Positions 1-10,093 of a stretch of DNA of 64,000 nt are shown here, in pieces; within the stretch, counting starts at the first letter, position 1; each line of letters opens with the position of its first letter. Both the position numbers and the translations under genes were made by a program. Below the pieces are notes generated by a model. That model worked only from the letters and a program-made list of their open reading frames with translations. It was not told the DNA's origin and made no database searches. This stretch comes from Arion vulgaris (lineage: Eukaryota; Mollusca; Gastropoda; Stylommatophora; Arionidae): NCBI GenBank assembly GCA_020796225.1, contig CM036771.1, positions 27,758,176-27,822,175 on the forward strand. The letters run 5' to 3'.

Positions 1-1650
1 CTACATGTGTGATCCAACAATGGTTTGTAATCACTGGTAACCGTCATTTAGCATTATATATGCTACCAGCTTAGTGTAACAGGCTACAGTTGTAGCAGTG
101 GGCGTGATTGATTTTATGCCTCCAACACAGCACCGAAATCAGAGCCGTAAACGGCCATCAGATCATCCACTCTGAAGAACGCTGATGAATATATTTCCCC
201 TTCTATTAATTGGCCACAGCACCACCGGTATTTACACCGGAATAAAGATGTTCCAATGTAGAAGTGAATTTATTATGATTCTATTCTTCTAATTCTGTAA
301 ATGGTGACACCAATAGTCATAAACGATTTGTCAACTCATAATTTATTTTATTTAGGTCACTTTACTGGTACCTCACATTATAAAAACTAAACAACAACCA
401 GAATCACACAAAAATCAGTGTTCTAATAGAAATGAATGTAAGAGATTCTTCCTACATCTATTAACAATGTCTCCATTCTACTCCTCTACCATATCAAAAT
501 TAACGTGGTGGTAATTCCAAGCATGTCTTCCCAGTAATATATAGATCAGTACTGCCTCAACAAGAATAGGAAAAAACAAGCCTCATCCTCACCATGTGAA
601 TCATGTACGTCTAGAATTCTGTGTATCGAATCAATCAACTCGGTGTCATTTCTGTCGATCACTGTAATCTCGTTTCTAAAGTATATTTGATGTCCAATAC
701 TCCTCTCAACGCTATCTCCATGAAGATTGTAGTTACCAAGAAATATTCTACATGTCCATCAGAGCGCTAACATCTTCTATGCTCTCTACTAAGCTACCTC
801 AAGTACCGCTACAGACCTTGTCGCTGGCTTCTATTCCTCCATCGAAGAATCTCTTGGACATAGACCATGAACTGCTCGATCTTCAATCAGCTCAATGTTT
901 TGTCTCTCTCTGATTTGTTGGTTTCAGCCTTATTTATACTTCCTAACAATTTCGCCACAAGAATTCCCGAAGTTTCCAGAAATGTACTATTATGGTGTTT
1001 ACAAAACAACTTGACCTAATTCCCGATGAATAAATATATTTTCTCTCCAAGTCGACCTGATTACGCAATACTTCCGGCTTCCAGAAGGTCCCAGATGTCT
1101 CAAACTGTTAATTGTGAGCGAAAATTTCCACTAACTATTCTGCACTGTTCAAATTATTACACATGTTTACACCACATTTTGGTTCAAGCCAAGTTGTTCT
1201 CATGAAAATAAATTTATAACTGGGTTATTTTTTCTTCAATTCGAGTACTAAAAATAGGGGTCATGTAACCTTGTTTACTGGCATATCCGTCTCCAAACGG
1301 CGTCACTATTTCAACCCTTGATCTACCCCTCTCTGATACACAGTCACCTGGAGCAACTAGGTTTTACGTGAGAGGAGAGAGCTAGCCGTACCTTTTTGTG
1401 TATTGTATGAAATACCTAACTGTAAGCAGTAGTTCTGTTCTCTATTCCATGAGATATCTAGATTCTAAATGGCTGAAACGATCAACTTCAACGATCTGAG
1501 CTAGATCTATCCAAAGCAGTACTAATGTGATAATATTATCAGTTGTTATAATAGTGAATTGAAGAAAAGAATGGCTTTGGGAGGAGGGGAGAGATCTGAC
1601 CAACCTTATTGAAGTGCTATGATGATGCTCGTCCATAACGGGTGATGATG
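1..1650. other. AT-rich intergenic DNA, no gene recognised
   Basis: No open frame longer than about 70 codons, no RT, transposase or host-domain motif and no tandem array was seen on either strand. The stretch could be intron or flanking DNA of a gene outside the window. Confidence 0.5.
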
Positions 1651-1659
1651 AACACACAA

Positions 1660-2410
1660 ATTTTTATCCAAGGAAATGTAGTTGCGTTATGTTTGTGTGT
1701 GCGTAGATGACTAGTGAGCCCGACACGGGGCTTGAAATGTTCTTGTGCAGTGTGGGCAAGGTATACTTGCACTTGTGGGAAGTTTTTACTGCCTTTCTAA
1801 TTTGACGTTTTGTTCCATCCGTACTGTTCTACTTGCCTCGCGGGCCGATGGACCGTGTCGAAGAAGTGTGCGCCAACCTGATCTGTATCTGTCTTGAGCA
1901 ACATTCTCCTAGCTGTTGACATCTATGCTAAAGGATTTAATCGAGTTCTTGAGTGTATCTTTGAATCGCTTTTTCTGACCATCATGTGAGCGTTTACCGC
2001 TATGCAGCTCACGATTAAAGAGTCGTTTGGGTATTCTGCAATCCGACATTGAAGCCCCATGTCCTGCACATCGTGTCTGGGACTGCATCAAGATTGTATA
2101 GATGCTGGGGAGAGCAGCTCTTTTTATGACTGTGCCTGGGATCATGTTTTGCCATTTGATGTTCATTATTCTTCTAAGACAGACTGTGTGAAAGTGGTTT
2201 AGTTTCCTTGCGTGTCTCTGATATACAATCCAAGTTTCGCATGCGTGAAGAAGGATGGGAGCACGACAGCTCGATATACCTTCAGGTTTTTGGCTTGGTC
2301 AATACCACATCTGCGCCAGACGTTTCTATGTAGTCTGCCAAAGGTGCTGCTAACTTTAGAGATTCTAGTATTTATTTCATCATCTATGAGGTGCTATAGA
2401 TTATAGTTGT
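1660..2410 (-). mobile_element. LINE-G fragment: RT C-terminal region plus C2H2-like tail
   Basis: Read on the minus strand, 2166-1909 encodes the conserved post-RT segment of an invertebrate non-LTR retrotransposon: RRIMNIKWQ, a KRAALPSI block, then RIPKRLF and GQKKRFKDTLK. Upstream, to about 2410, degenerate frames carry the YRAVVLPS region. Downstream, 1905-1660 encodes a tail with CPHC...SHLRTHT, the C2H2-like finger that ends this LINE group. Frameshifts break the reading frame and the EN and catalytic RT parts are absent, so it is a dead 5'-truncated copy. Related minus-strand fragments lie at 50290-51180 and 26690-27000. Confidence 0.8.
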
Positions 2411-2557
2411 ATCGTTATATAAAAAACCGATATTACGTGTGTCAAATGTTGACAGACACTATACAAATGATCACTCTTAACAATGTTACCATTTATTTTA
2501 ATGTAGCAGTTCAAATTTATTGTTAGCGATAAAAGGGAAGACTAGTAAAACTGTATC

Positions 2558-2837
2558 AAAGGCAAAACGAAGTAAGGTAGGGTTGAAGTGACAATCGTGT
2601 CATATCCTTTACAGGACGTAGCCATGAACCACAGTAAACGAGTCGTTGATTTTATAGGCACCACTTATACGTTCAGTAGTTTGCCATTGCTTTCTGAAGG
2701 GTGAGGTCTATTTTTACCTTTTGTACAAATCCCACCGAAGCGAATTTGCTTGCAAACTTGCCCACCGAAGGGGTTTGAACCAGTTACGCCTGGGTTTGTG
2801 ATCGAGCTCACTACCACTTGAGCTACAGACGCTCACA
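2558..2837 (-). mobile_element. tRNA-derived SINE
   Basis: On the minus strand the head looks like a tRNA: an A-box match (TAGCTCAAGTGG, 2825-2814) and a B-box match (GGTTCAAACCC, 2781-2771), spaced as in a pol III internal promoter. A non-tRNA body follows to about 2558. A functional tRNA is unlikely because no acceptor stem closes. The body end is estimated; no clear target-site duplication was found. Confidence 0.65.
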
Positions 2838-3235
2838 AGGTAGATTTACTAAGTACGAAAACAAAATACAGGAACTCGTCGACCAAAAAGCCTTTATCAA
2901 ACAACGGCTGCAGAGCAAACGAAATTAGGACTATAGTCCTAAACACCAGACACCACAGACAGTTGTCTTCATGTGAAGTCTGTTGTAGATGACCATAGTA
3001 GTGAAGAAAAACATTCAATGCATAGTGCAGAAACCATCAATATCAAGAACAGCAGGTCTTATATATGAATGTGAACACTTTTATGAATCTACATCCCCAT
3101 CCAAAGTGAAAGATATGGGAGTTAAATATGGGACATGCCAGATATGAACACTTTATTAAAAGGAGGAGACATCAACAGCTGAGTAATCAACATAAGAAAG
3201 AAAGTAGCAACGAACCTTTCTTGAATTACATTCAC

Positions 3236-3838
3236 CCGAGTGGAGTGATTACCGGGGCCCACATTGGGGTGTAAAGAATAGAACCACTGTTACCTGCCAT
3301 GCATGTCGTAAGAGCCGACTAAGGAGGATGGTCGTGGGACTAACTACCCACACCGTAAAAACACTAGATTGCTACAGAACGGAGAGCGAACCGAGTAAAC
3401 GGTGGCTGAAACCGGACACATTGCCGAAGGATAAGCACCAGAGCTCCAATTGGTGCTAAAGATGTGACGTGAAACACACCAATGCTAAGGCTGCATGAAT
3501 CAGATTTTCACATGAATAGAATTTATGGGGAGATCTGGTACATCGGTCTGGGTGGTGATCGCGAAATAGAGAGAGAGAATTACATTGAGAAACAAATAAT
3601 GAAATGGTTCGGCCACTCAATAAGAATGCAACCAATTTCCACTGTATACAGTGTCTCTACAATAAAACAGCAGGAAGGAAGGCGAGAGGAAGATCACGAA
3701 AAAGATGGTTAGATGGCATAGCAGAATCCTGTCAAAAGGCAAAAGTAACTATCACCTAAGCCACTAGAGCAACGCAAAACAAAGACAGAAAACCACGAAA
3801 CTGGACTACAATCCGTTAACAGTGTGACGACAAAAGAC
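3236..3838 (+). mobile_element. LINE-C deletion derivative (5' leader fused to 3' end)
   Basis: Positions 3236-3590 carry a LINE 5' leader (GGGGCCCACATTGGGGTGT, then the segment ending in GTGATCGCGAAATAGAGAGAG). It runs straight into the last part of the RT ORF (MKWFGHSIRM, then an RGRSRKRW-like block) and the 3' UTR ending CAGTGTGACGACAAAAGACG. The 3' part matches the end of the longer copy at 25517-26303. The endonuclease and all RT catalytic motifs are missing, so this is a non-autonomous, internally deleted copy. The second copy at 3893-4720, inverted, has the same leader but a different internal junction. Confidence 0.75.
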
Positions 3839-3892
3839 GAAAAATAAGTTAGTCCATTTCTTTCTTTTCTCCAATCCTGTTTTACCTCACAG

Positions 3893-4720
3893 CGTCAGGA
3901 TAAGTAGAGATTTCTAGAACGGGCTTTTGTGTGCGCTTCATAAATAGTGCATTTCGTCGCCTCTGTTATCTCTGATGTCCACATTTTGCGTGACCGGCCT
4001 TTTGCTTTGTATCGACTGTAGCGGAGTAACATTGATCTTTGAGGAGCACTGTCTGTTGATAATCTGCTTATGTGGTCGAATCTTTTAATTTGTTTTTTCT
4101 TGATTAAGCTCAGTACTGATGTTGCACACACTTTGTTCCTGATGTCTACATTTCTAAACCGGTCTCTTCTTGATACTTCACAAATTCTGCGTAGACACTT
4201 CATTACTGTCATGACTAGTTTTCTTCTATCGTTTGATGTCAGCGTCCAAGCTTGACACTGATAGCATATTGTTGGGAGAATTATTGTGTTGAACAAAGAT
4301 CTTTTAGTGTTCATGGTGACATGTTTACATTTTAAAATTAGCGCTATTTGTTCTATTATTTCTCTCCCTCTCTTTCTCTCTCACGATCACCGCCCAGACT
4401 GATGTACCAGAATTCCCCATAAAATCTATTCATGTGAAAATCTGATTCTTGCAACCTTAGCATTGGTGTGCTTTACATCATATCTTCAGCGCCATTTGGA
4501 GCTCTGGTGCTTATCCTTCGGTGATGTGTCCGGTTTCAGTCAGCGCTTACTCGGTTCGCTCTCCGTTCTGTAGCCATCTAGTGGTTTTTTACGGTGTGGG
4601 ATAGCTAGCCTCACACAACCTCCTTAGTCTTCTCTGACATGCATGCAGGTAACAGTGGTTCTATTCTCTACACCCCAATTTGGGCCCAGGAACCACTGGG
4701 CGATTCTATGATTTTATTTG
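3893..4720 (-). mobile_element. LINE-C deletion derivative, inverted partner
   Basis: On the minus strand the leader shared with 3236-3590 runs from 4720 to about 4375. After a GA-rich stretch it is followed by an RT C-terminal frame (4314-3895) with LPTICYQCQAWTL and a KGRSRKMW block. This junction keeps about 250 bp more RT than the plus copy. The two copies lie tail to tail, so their roughly 350-bp leaders form an inverted repeat with a spacer of about 780 bp. No EN or catalytic YADD motif remains. Confidence 0.72.
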
Positions 4721-4806
4721 CTTATTGCATAATTTGAATATCATTAGATAGTCTAGGATTTGCTGACAAAATGCTCCACGTGTTTGTCTTCTTCTTTTCT
4801 TCAACG

Positions 4807-6371
4807 TTTTCAGACATCTATTTGTATACTTTTAAAGTAGTTAGTGGTCAACCAGAGTCTATGTTCATCTCCATATAGCTTGTCTTGGACTGATATCGAT
4901 TTGTATACTTTTAAAGTAGTTAGTGGTCAACCGGTCTATGTACATCTCCGTATAGCTTGTCTTGGACTGATATCGATTTGTATACTTTTAAAGTAGTTAG
5001 TGGTCAACCGGAGTCTATGTACATCTCCGTATAGCTTGTCTTGGACTGATATCGATTTGTATACTTTTAAAGTAGTTAGTGGTCAACCGGTCTTCCATAT
5101 AACTTGTCTTGGACTGATATCGATTTGTATACTTTTAAAGTAGTTAGTGGTCAACCGGTCTTCCATATAACTTGTCTTGGACTGATATCGATTTGTATAC
5201 TTTTAAAGTAGTTAGTGGTCAACTCGAGTCTATGTACATCTCCATATAGCTTGTCTTGGACTGATATCGATTTGTATACTTTTAAAGTAGTTAGTGGTCA
5301 ACCGGAGTCTATGTACATCTCCATATAGCTTGTCTTGGACTGATATCGATTTGTATACTTTTAAAGTAGTTAGTGGTCAACCGGAGTCTATGTACATCTC
5401 CATATAGCTTGTCTTGGACTGATATCGATTTGTATACTTTTAAAGTAGTTAGTGGTCAACCGGAGTCTATGTACATCTCCATATAGCTTGTCTTGGACTG
5501 ATATCGATTTGTATACTTTTAAAGTAGTTAGTGGTCAACCGGAGTCTATGTACATCTCCATATAGCTTGTCTTGGACTGATATCGATTTGTATACTTTTA
5601 AAGTAGTTAGTGGTCAACCGGAGTCCATGTACATCTCCATATAGCTTGTCTTGGACTGATATCGATTTGTATACTTTTAAAGTAGTTAGTGGTCAACCGG
5701 AGTCCATGTACATCTCCGTATAGCTTGTCTTGGACTGATATCGATTTGTATACTTTTAAAGTAGTTAGTGGTCAACCGGAGTCCATGTACATCTCCGTAT
5801 AGCTTGTCTTGGACTGATATCGATTTGTATACTTTTAAAGTAGTTAGTGGTCAACCGGAGTCTATGTACATCTCCGTATAGCTTGTCTTGGACTGATATC
5901 GATTTGTATACTTTTAAAGTAGTTAGTGGTCAACCGGAGTCTATGTACATCTCCATATAGCTTGTCTTGGACTGATATCGATTTGTATACTTTTAAAGTA
6001 GTTAGTGGTCAACCGGAGTCTATGTACATCTCCGTATAGCTTGTCTTGGACTGATATCGATTTGTATACTTTTAAAGTAGTTAGTGGTCAACCGGAGTCT
6101 ATGTACATCTCCATATAGCTTGTCTTGGACTGATATCGATTTGTATACTTTTAAAGTAGTTAGTGGTCAACCGGAGTCTATGTACATCTCCGTATAGCTT
6201 GTCTTGGACTGATATCGATTTGTATACTTTTAAAGTAGTTAGTGGTCAACCGGAGTCCATGTACATCTCCGTATAGCTTGTCTTGGACTGATATCGATTT
6301 GTATACTTTTAAAGTAGTTAGTGGTCAACCGGAGTCCATGTACATCTCCGTATAGCTTGTCTTGGACTGAT
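4807..6371. repeat. 79-bp minisatellite, about 20 copies, derived from a LINE 3' end
   Basis: A unit of about 79 bp containing TTTAAAGTAGTTAGTGGTCA and CTTGTCTTGGACTGATATCG repeats about 20 times; two units near 5080-5170 are shorter. Adjacent units differ mainly at ACATCTCC(A/G)TATAG and GTC(T/C)ATG. On the minus strand the unit equals the last codons, the stop (…MDSG then TGA) and the 3' UTR of LINE-E at 6325-8330. The array is thus an expansion of the tail of that element. Confidence 0.95.
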
Positions 6372-8330
6372 ATGGGGATTGGCCATGTGTTTTTCTCTGT
6401 TCCATGTACGTTGGACATTCTTGCAGTATGTGTGTCTCTGTCATCTTGCTGGTGCCACATGTACATATGTCAGATGGGCCTATTTTATACTTGTTAAACA
6501 GATGGTACCTCAGTCTATTGTGCCATGTTCGTAGACGAAAAATGACAACCTGTTCCTCTCTACTTAGTTGGTGGTAAGCATCGTCCTTTTCATGCCCTGG
6601 GTGATCTCTCAGCCATTTGTTCTTGTAGGCCATTTTTATCCGTACTTTTGCTTCCTCATATGTCATACTGGTGTCTGTCTGTGGTAGCCTGCTTCCTGCT
6701 TTTGCCAATATGTCTGCAGTCTCATTTCCAGGTATTCCGCAGTGAGATGGTATCCACTGTATTACCACTCTAGAGAAGATGTTGCATACTTGGTGTAGTG
6801 ATGCTTGCAGTTCCTTCAAGTTGTTATCGTCTTCATTTTTAGAGCAGTAATTACTGACAGGGCATCAGTAAGAAATACCAGGTTTTCATTTACATGTTCC
6901 TCTGACACTATGGCTTCTGCTGCCGCTTTTAGGGCCTCTGCCTCTGCTCTGTAATTGCTGGAGAACCTTCCTGTCGCTAATTTTAGCTTCCTGAGTTTCA
7001 TGTCACTGAGCACTATGAGGGCTCCTCCTCCTCCATTTTCAGTTGCATTTGCTGCAGACCCATCTGTGTATACATGGATCCACCTGCTGTTAGGAAAGTG
7101 TTCCTTTAGGTACTCGGTGGCCAGGAGTTTTCTTTCTTCACTTGTTTGTTGGTTTTTCCTACTATCCCTGTGATGTTCTCATTCAGCTCTGGGAATTTTG
7201 TATCTTTCCATATCTGTCTTGTGTTGGTGTATTTTAGTGGTTTGGGGGTAACCAGCACATGATGGTTGTTTGCTCATCATCATCTTGGTTGTCGCTGCAA
7301 AGTTGGTTCGTTTTAGTCTGCCCCTTCCTAGCCCATTCATTCTGTGGTACATTGGGTGATCTTCTAGTCTCTTGAACTTTTCTGCTTGTTTTTGTGCTCT
7401 GCTGTCTCTTATATCCTCCATTGGTTGTAGGCCGGTGGTCTTCTCTATTTCCTGTATTGGAGTAGATCTCATTCCCCTGTAATAATTCTCATAGCTTGGT
7501 TCTGAACACGGTTGATTTTATTGAAGTTGGATTGGGCTACAGTTGCCCATGCAGAGATTCCATAGTCCAGTGTCGGGCGAACATATCCCATATAAAGCTT
7601 CTTTAAAACATTGTTATCTGCCCCCAGGTTGTGCCAGCTAGTTTTTCATGATTGCCATCCTGGATTTTGCTCGGGTTTTGTTTTTTCAATCTGAGCATGC
7701 CATGTCATGCGCTGGTCGAAGGTGATTCCAAGGTATGTGGGGTTTTCTCTGGGAGCAATATATGGTTATTTAGTAGGAGCTTTGGGCTTTGGGGCTTTGT
7801 TGATAAGGAGAAAATCGTATATGTCGTTTTCTTTTCATTGGCTTTGATCAGCCATGTATTGGACCATTGGTCTAGGGATGTGAGGGCCTGTTGTATTCTG
7901 CTTGTTGCAGCGGTAATGCGCGCCTCTGATGTCCACAGGGCCAGGTCATCCGCATACAGGGCGTGGTAGATCCTTCTGGGTATGTTCTCGGTTATGTCAT
8001 TGATGTGACCACGTGTATGTAATGTCCTTGACTTGTTTTAATGGGTGTTTGTCAATGGTGATATTTGTAGCATTTTCCTCGATCTAGCGAATGTCATTAC
8101 TTATGTTTTGTCGATGTTTATTCTAAAATTTTGTTCATTACATGTTAACTGGAGTTTGTCAATGTGTTGCTGCAGCTGTTCCTTTAATATTGATATGATT
8201 GCTTGATCGTCGGCAAAACTAAATTCGTTTAGAGTTCTCCAAGGTTTTTTCCAACTGGGGTTAGCTATTTTACAAATTTGATTGATATATCCTTGTACTC
8301 TCGGAACTTTTACGGCCAGTGACATAGTGT
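6325..8330 (-). mobile_element. LINE-E fragment: RT, thumb and RNase H
   Basis: On the minus strand 8325-8101 carries the RT catalytic core (FSFADDQAIIS) and the following INIDKT block. 7470-7180 carries the thumb (STPIQEIEKTTGLQPMEDIR). 7013-6325 encodes a C-terminal RNase H domain (AEAEALKAAAEAI, then WIPSHCGIPGNETADILAKA) and a zinc-knuckle-like tail with CTCG...HILQEC. Several frameshifts break the ORF. The 5' end stops at about 8330, beside a hairpin. The C-terminal RNase H places it in an I/R1/LOA/Jockey-like group; the clade is not resolved. Confidence 0.85.
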
Positions 8331-8427
8331 TTAAGATGTCTGTAACTCCATCAACCTATCTTTTTCTTCAGCGAGAGGAAGGGCAGACCAAGAAAAAGAT
8401 GGGTTGATGGAGGTACAGACATCTTAA
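8331..8427. repeat. 38-bp inverted repeat (hairpin) at a LINE junction
   Basis: The arms 8331-8368 and 8390-8427 are reverse complements with 2 mismatches in 38, separated by 21 bp. The right arm encodes the RKRWVDGG block of the plus-strand LINE-C 3' end. The left arm is an inverted copy of it, lying exactly between LINE-E and LINE-C sequence. Confidence 0.9.
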
Positions 8428-8545
8428 AACTCCACAATACCACAGCATATCAAGCGACCGAGCGTGCACTATCTCGTAAACCGATCATCAGTTAAGCAAC
8501 GTCTAACGACCAGGGCAGAGGACAACAGAAGAAGAAGAAGAAGAA
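8369..8545 (+). mobile_element. LINE-C-type 3' end with (GAA)n tail
   Basis: The plus strand encodes ERKGRPRKRWVDGG and about 25 further residues to a stop, then a short 3' UTR and a tail of AGAAGAAGAAGAAG. The layout is the same as at the 3' end of 25517-26303. It is a 5'-truncated copy under 200 bp. Confidence 0.7.
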
Positions 8546-8549
8546 TTCT

Positions 8550-9690
8550 CTTCCAAGAGCAATGATAACGTTGAGATTGTTGGTCATGCTACCATCTGTT
8601 GGGATCCATTCTTCCCTTTTTGGGAGGGTTGCACAGTTATCACCTGGCCAATTGTTCTCTCAGCCTGGGCTATCCACGATATGCCACGCTTGATTATTGT
8701 GCCCTTAACCTTATTAGTGTTCTTGTGCAGTGGATGTCTTTTATCCGTAGTAACACTCACAAATGCATTGGTTTGGCGATTGCATGACGGTAGCGTAGTG
8801 ACAGAAGGCCAAGCACAAATCTCATCTTCACAATGGGGGTATCTCTAGTGCAGCCAAGGACTATACGCATACCTTCCTTCTGAACCTGTTCAGTCGTTCA
8901 CATTGTGATCCTGATATCGTAAGAATGTGAGTCCATAATCTACCACGGACATTAACCAGTCGATCGAACAAAAGGACAAGTAGTCTCTGCTCAAGGCTAC
9001 CATAACTTTGAGAGCTGTAAGACCACGCCTACAACGTTGTATCGTCTGTTTAGCATAGTGTTTGAAAGATAGACTACGATCAAAGGTTATTCCAAGATAG
9101 CGCAGACTGTCACTGCTCTCGATGGTATGTTCATCAAAGATTATATGATGTAGATCAGCATTGACTATGTAATCAATAATTCAAAGATCACCACAACATA
9201 CACGCCTTTTCAGGATTGACCTGAGAGCGAGACTCTTTACACCAACGCGAGATGGTATGTAATGCTCTCTGAATATCGTCAACCATCTCTCACCTATCTG
9301 GCCCAGTCCTATATATTAAAATATCATCTGCAAAAGTCAATATCCGATCCAACCCGGTTGGTTGAATTTTAGCTACATTTGCTGTGTAAAGTGTACCCTT
9401 GTTTACAACTGTCCTCTGCCAAGTACGAACCACGCTCTAGGGGTCAGAAACACACCTATTCTTCATTTCACCAATCATATTTCTGTGCAATCGCTAGAAC
9501 AGATTCAATGATTTGTCATTGCTAGCCAGTTCACAGAACTCTGCCCACTTATCACTTTTAACCGTTTCTGCAAGTGCTTTGAAACATCTTGTTTTATTAT
9601 TAATATCTAGTTTTAACTGCAGGATGTGACCAGGATGGGTGGTATTTTTTGGCCACCTTTCCACTTCCCGACAGAACATCGCTGTCACAA
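8550..9690 (-). mobile_element. LINE-D fragment: EN-RT linker, RT core and thumb
   Basis: On the minus strand 9690-9440 encodes the linker between endonuclease and RT (CFKALAETVKSDKWAEFCEL). 9350-9290 carries the RT core with FADDILIY. 9250-8700 carries the thumb (YLGITFDRSLSF), and 8650-8560 ends in WIPTDGSMTNNLNVIIALGR. The last block is the start of the region that leads into RNase H in the copies at 19276-20306 and 56779-58110, so this copy is cut before RNase H. Stops and frameshifts make it inactive. Confidence 0.75.
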
Positions 9691-9877
9691 AACATTAATA
9701 GACACTGTAAACAAACAAGAGGTAACATGTTTGAGTGAACAAAACAATACATTAGTAATGACGCCATGGTTCCTTGATTAAACATATCAACAGTTTACAG
9801 CGCTTATTCAAATAAAACATACAGAAATGTAAACATAGATTTGGCAGAAATACAAAAATATCTCAAGGGGATGTTTC

Positions 9878-9883
9878 TTTATT
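9878..9883 (-). other. Poly(A) signal AATAAA of the C1q gene
   Basis: AATAAA on the minus strand lies 77 nt beyond the C1q stop codon at 9962-9960, a usual 3' UTR distance. The cleavage site itself cannot be seen. Confidence 0.6.
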
Positions 9884-9959
9884 CTCATTCAATTAGAACA
9901 CAGAATGTCAGCTTATATTCGAGCTTTCCATATTCTTGGTCATCCTCTTAGTGACTTAC

Positions 9960-10093
9960 TTATGGCAACTGACCAATCATGTAACCACTGAAGGTTGCAT
10001 AGACTTCATCTGTTCGTCCGTAGAGGTAAACTGTTCGACGAGTTTGAAGGTAAACTTTGTCATTCTTCTTTAGTCTCAATATAATCGAGTTTC
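9960..10093 (-). CDS. C1q gene, last coding exon
   Basis: The acceptor TTGTTTTCCAG ends at 10094. The exon completes a Gly codon, then encodes NSIILRLKKNDKVYL and the terminal YATFSGYMIGQLP before TAA. F-S-G-x-hydrophobic near the end is the classic closing strand of C1q. Confidence 0.88.

Noticed and set aside
2745..2837. A genuine tRNA gene
   Set aside because: Boxes are present but no acceptor stem pairing or CCA-adjacent end is seen, and a SINE body follows.
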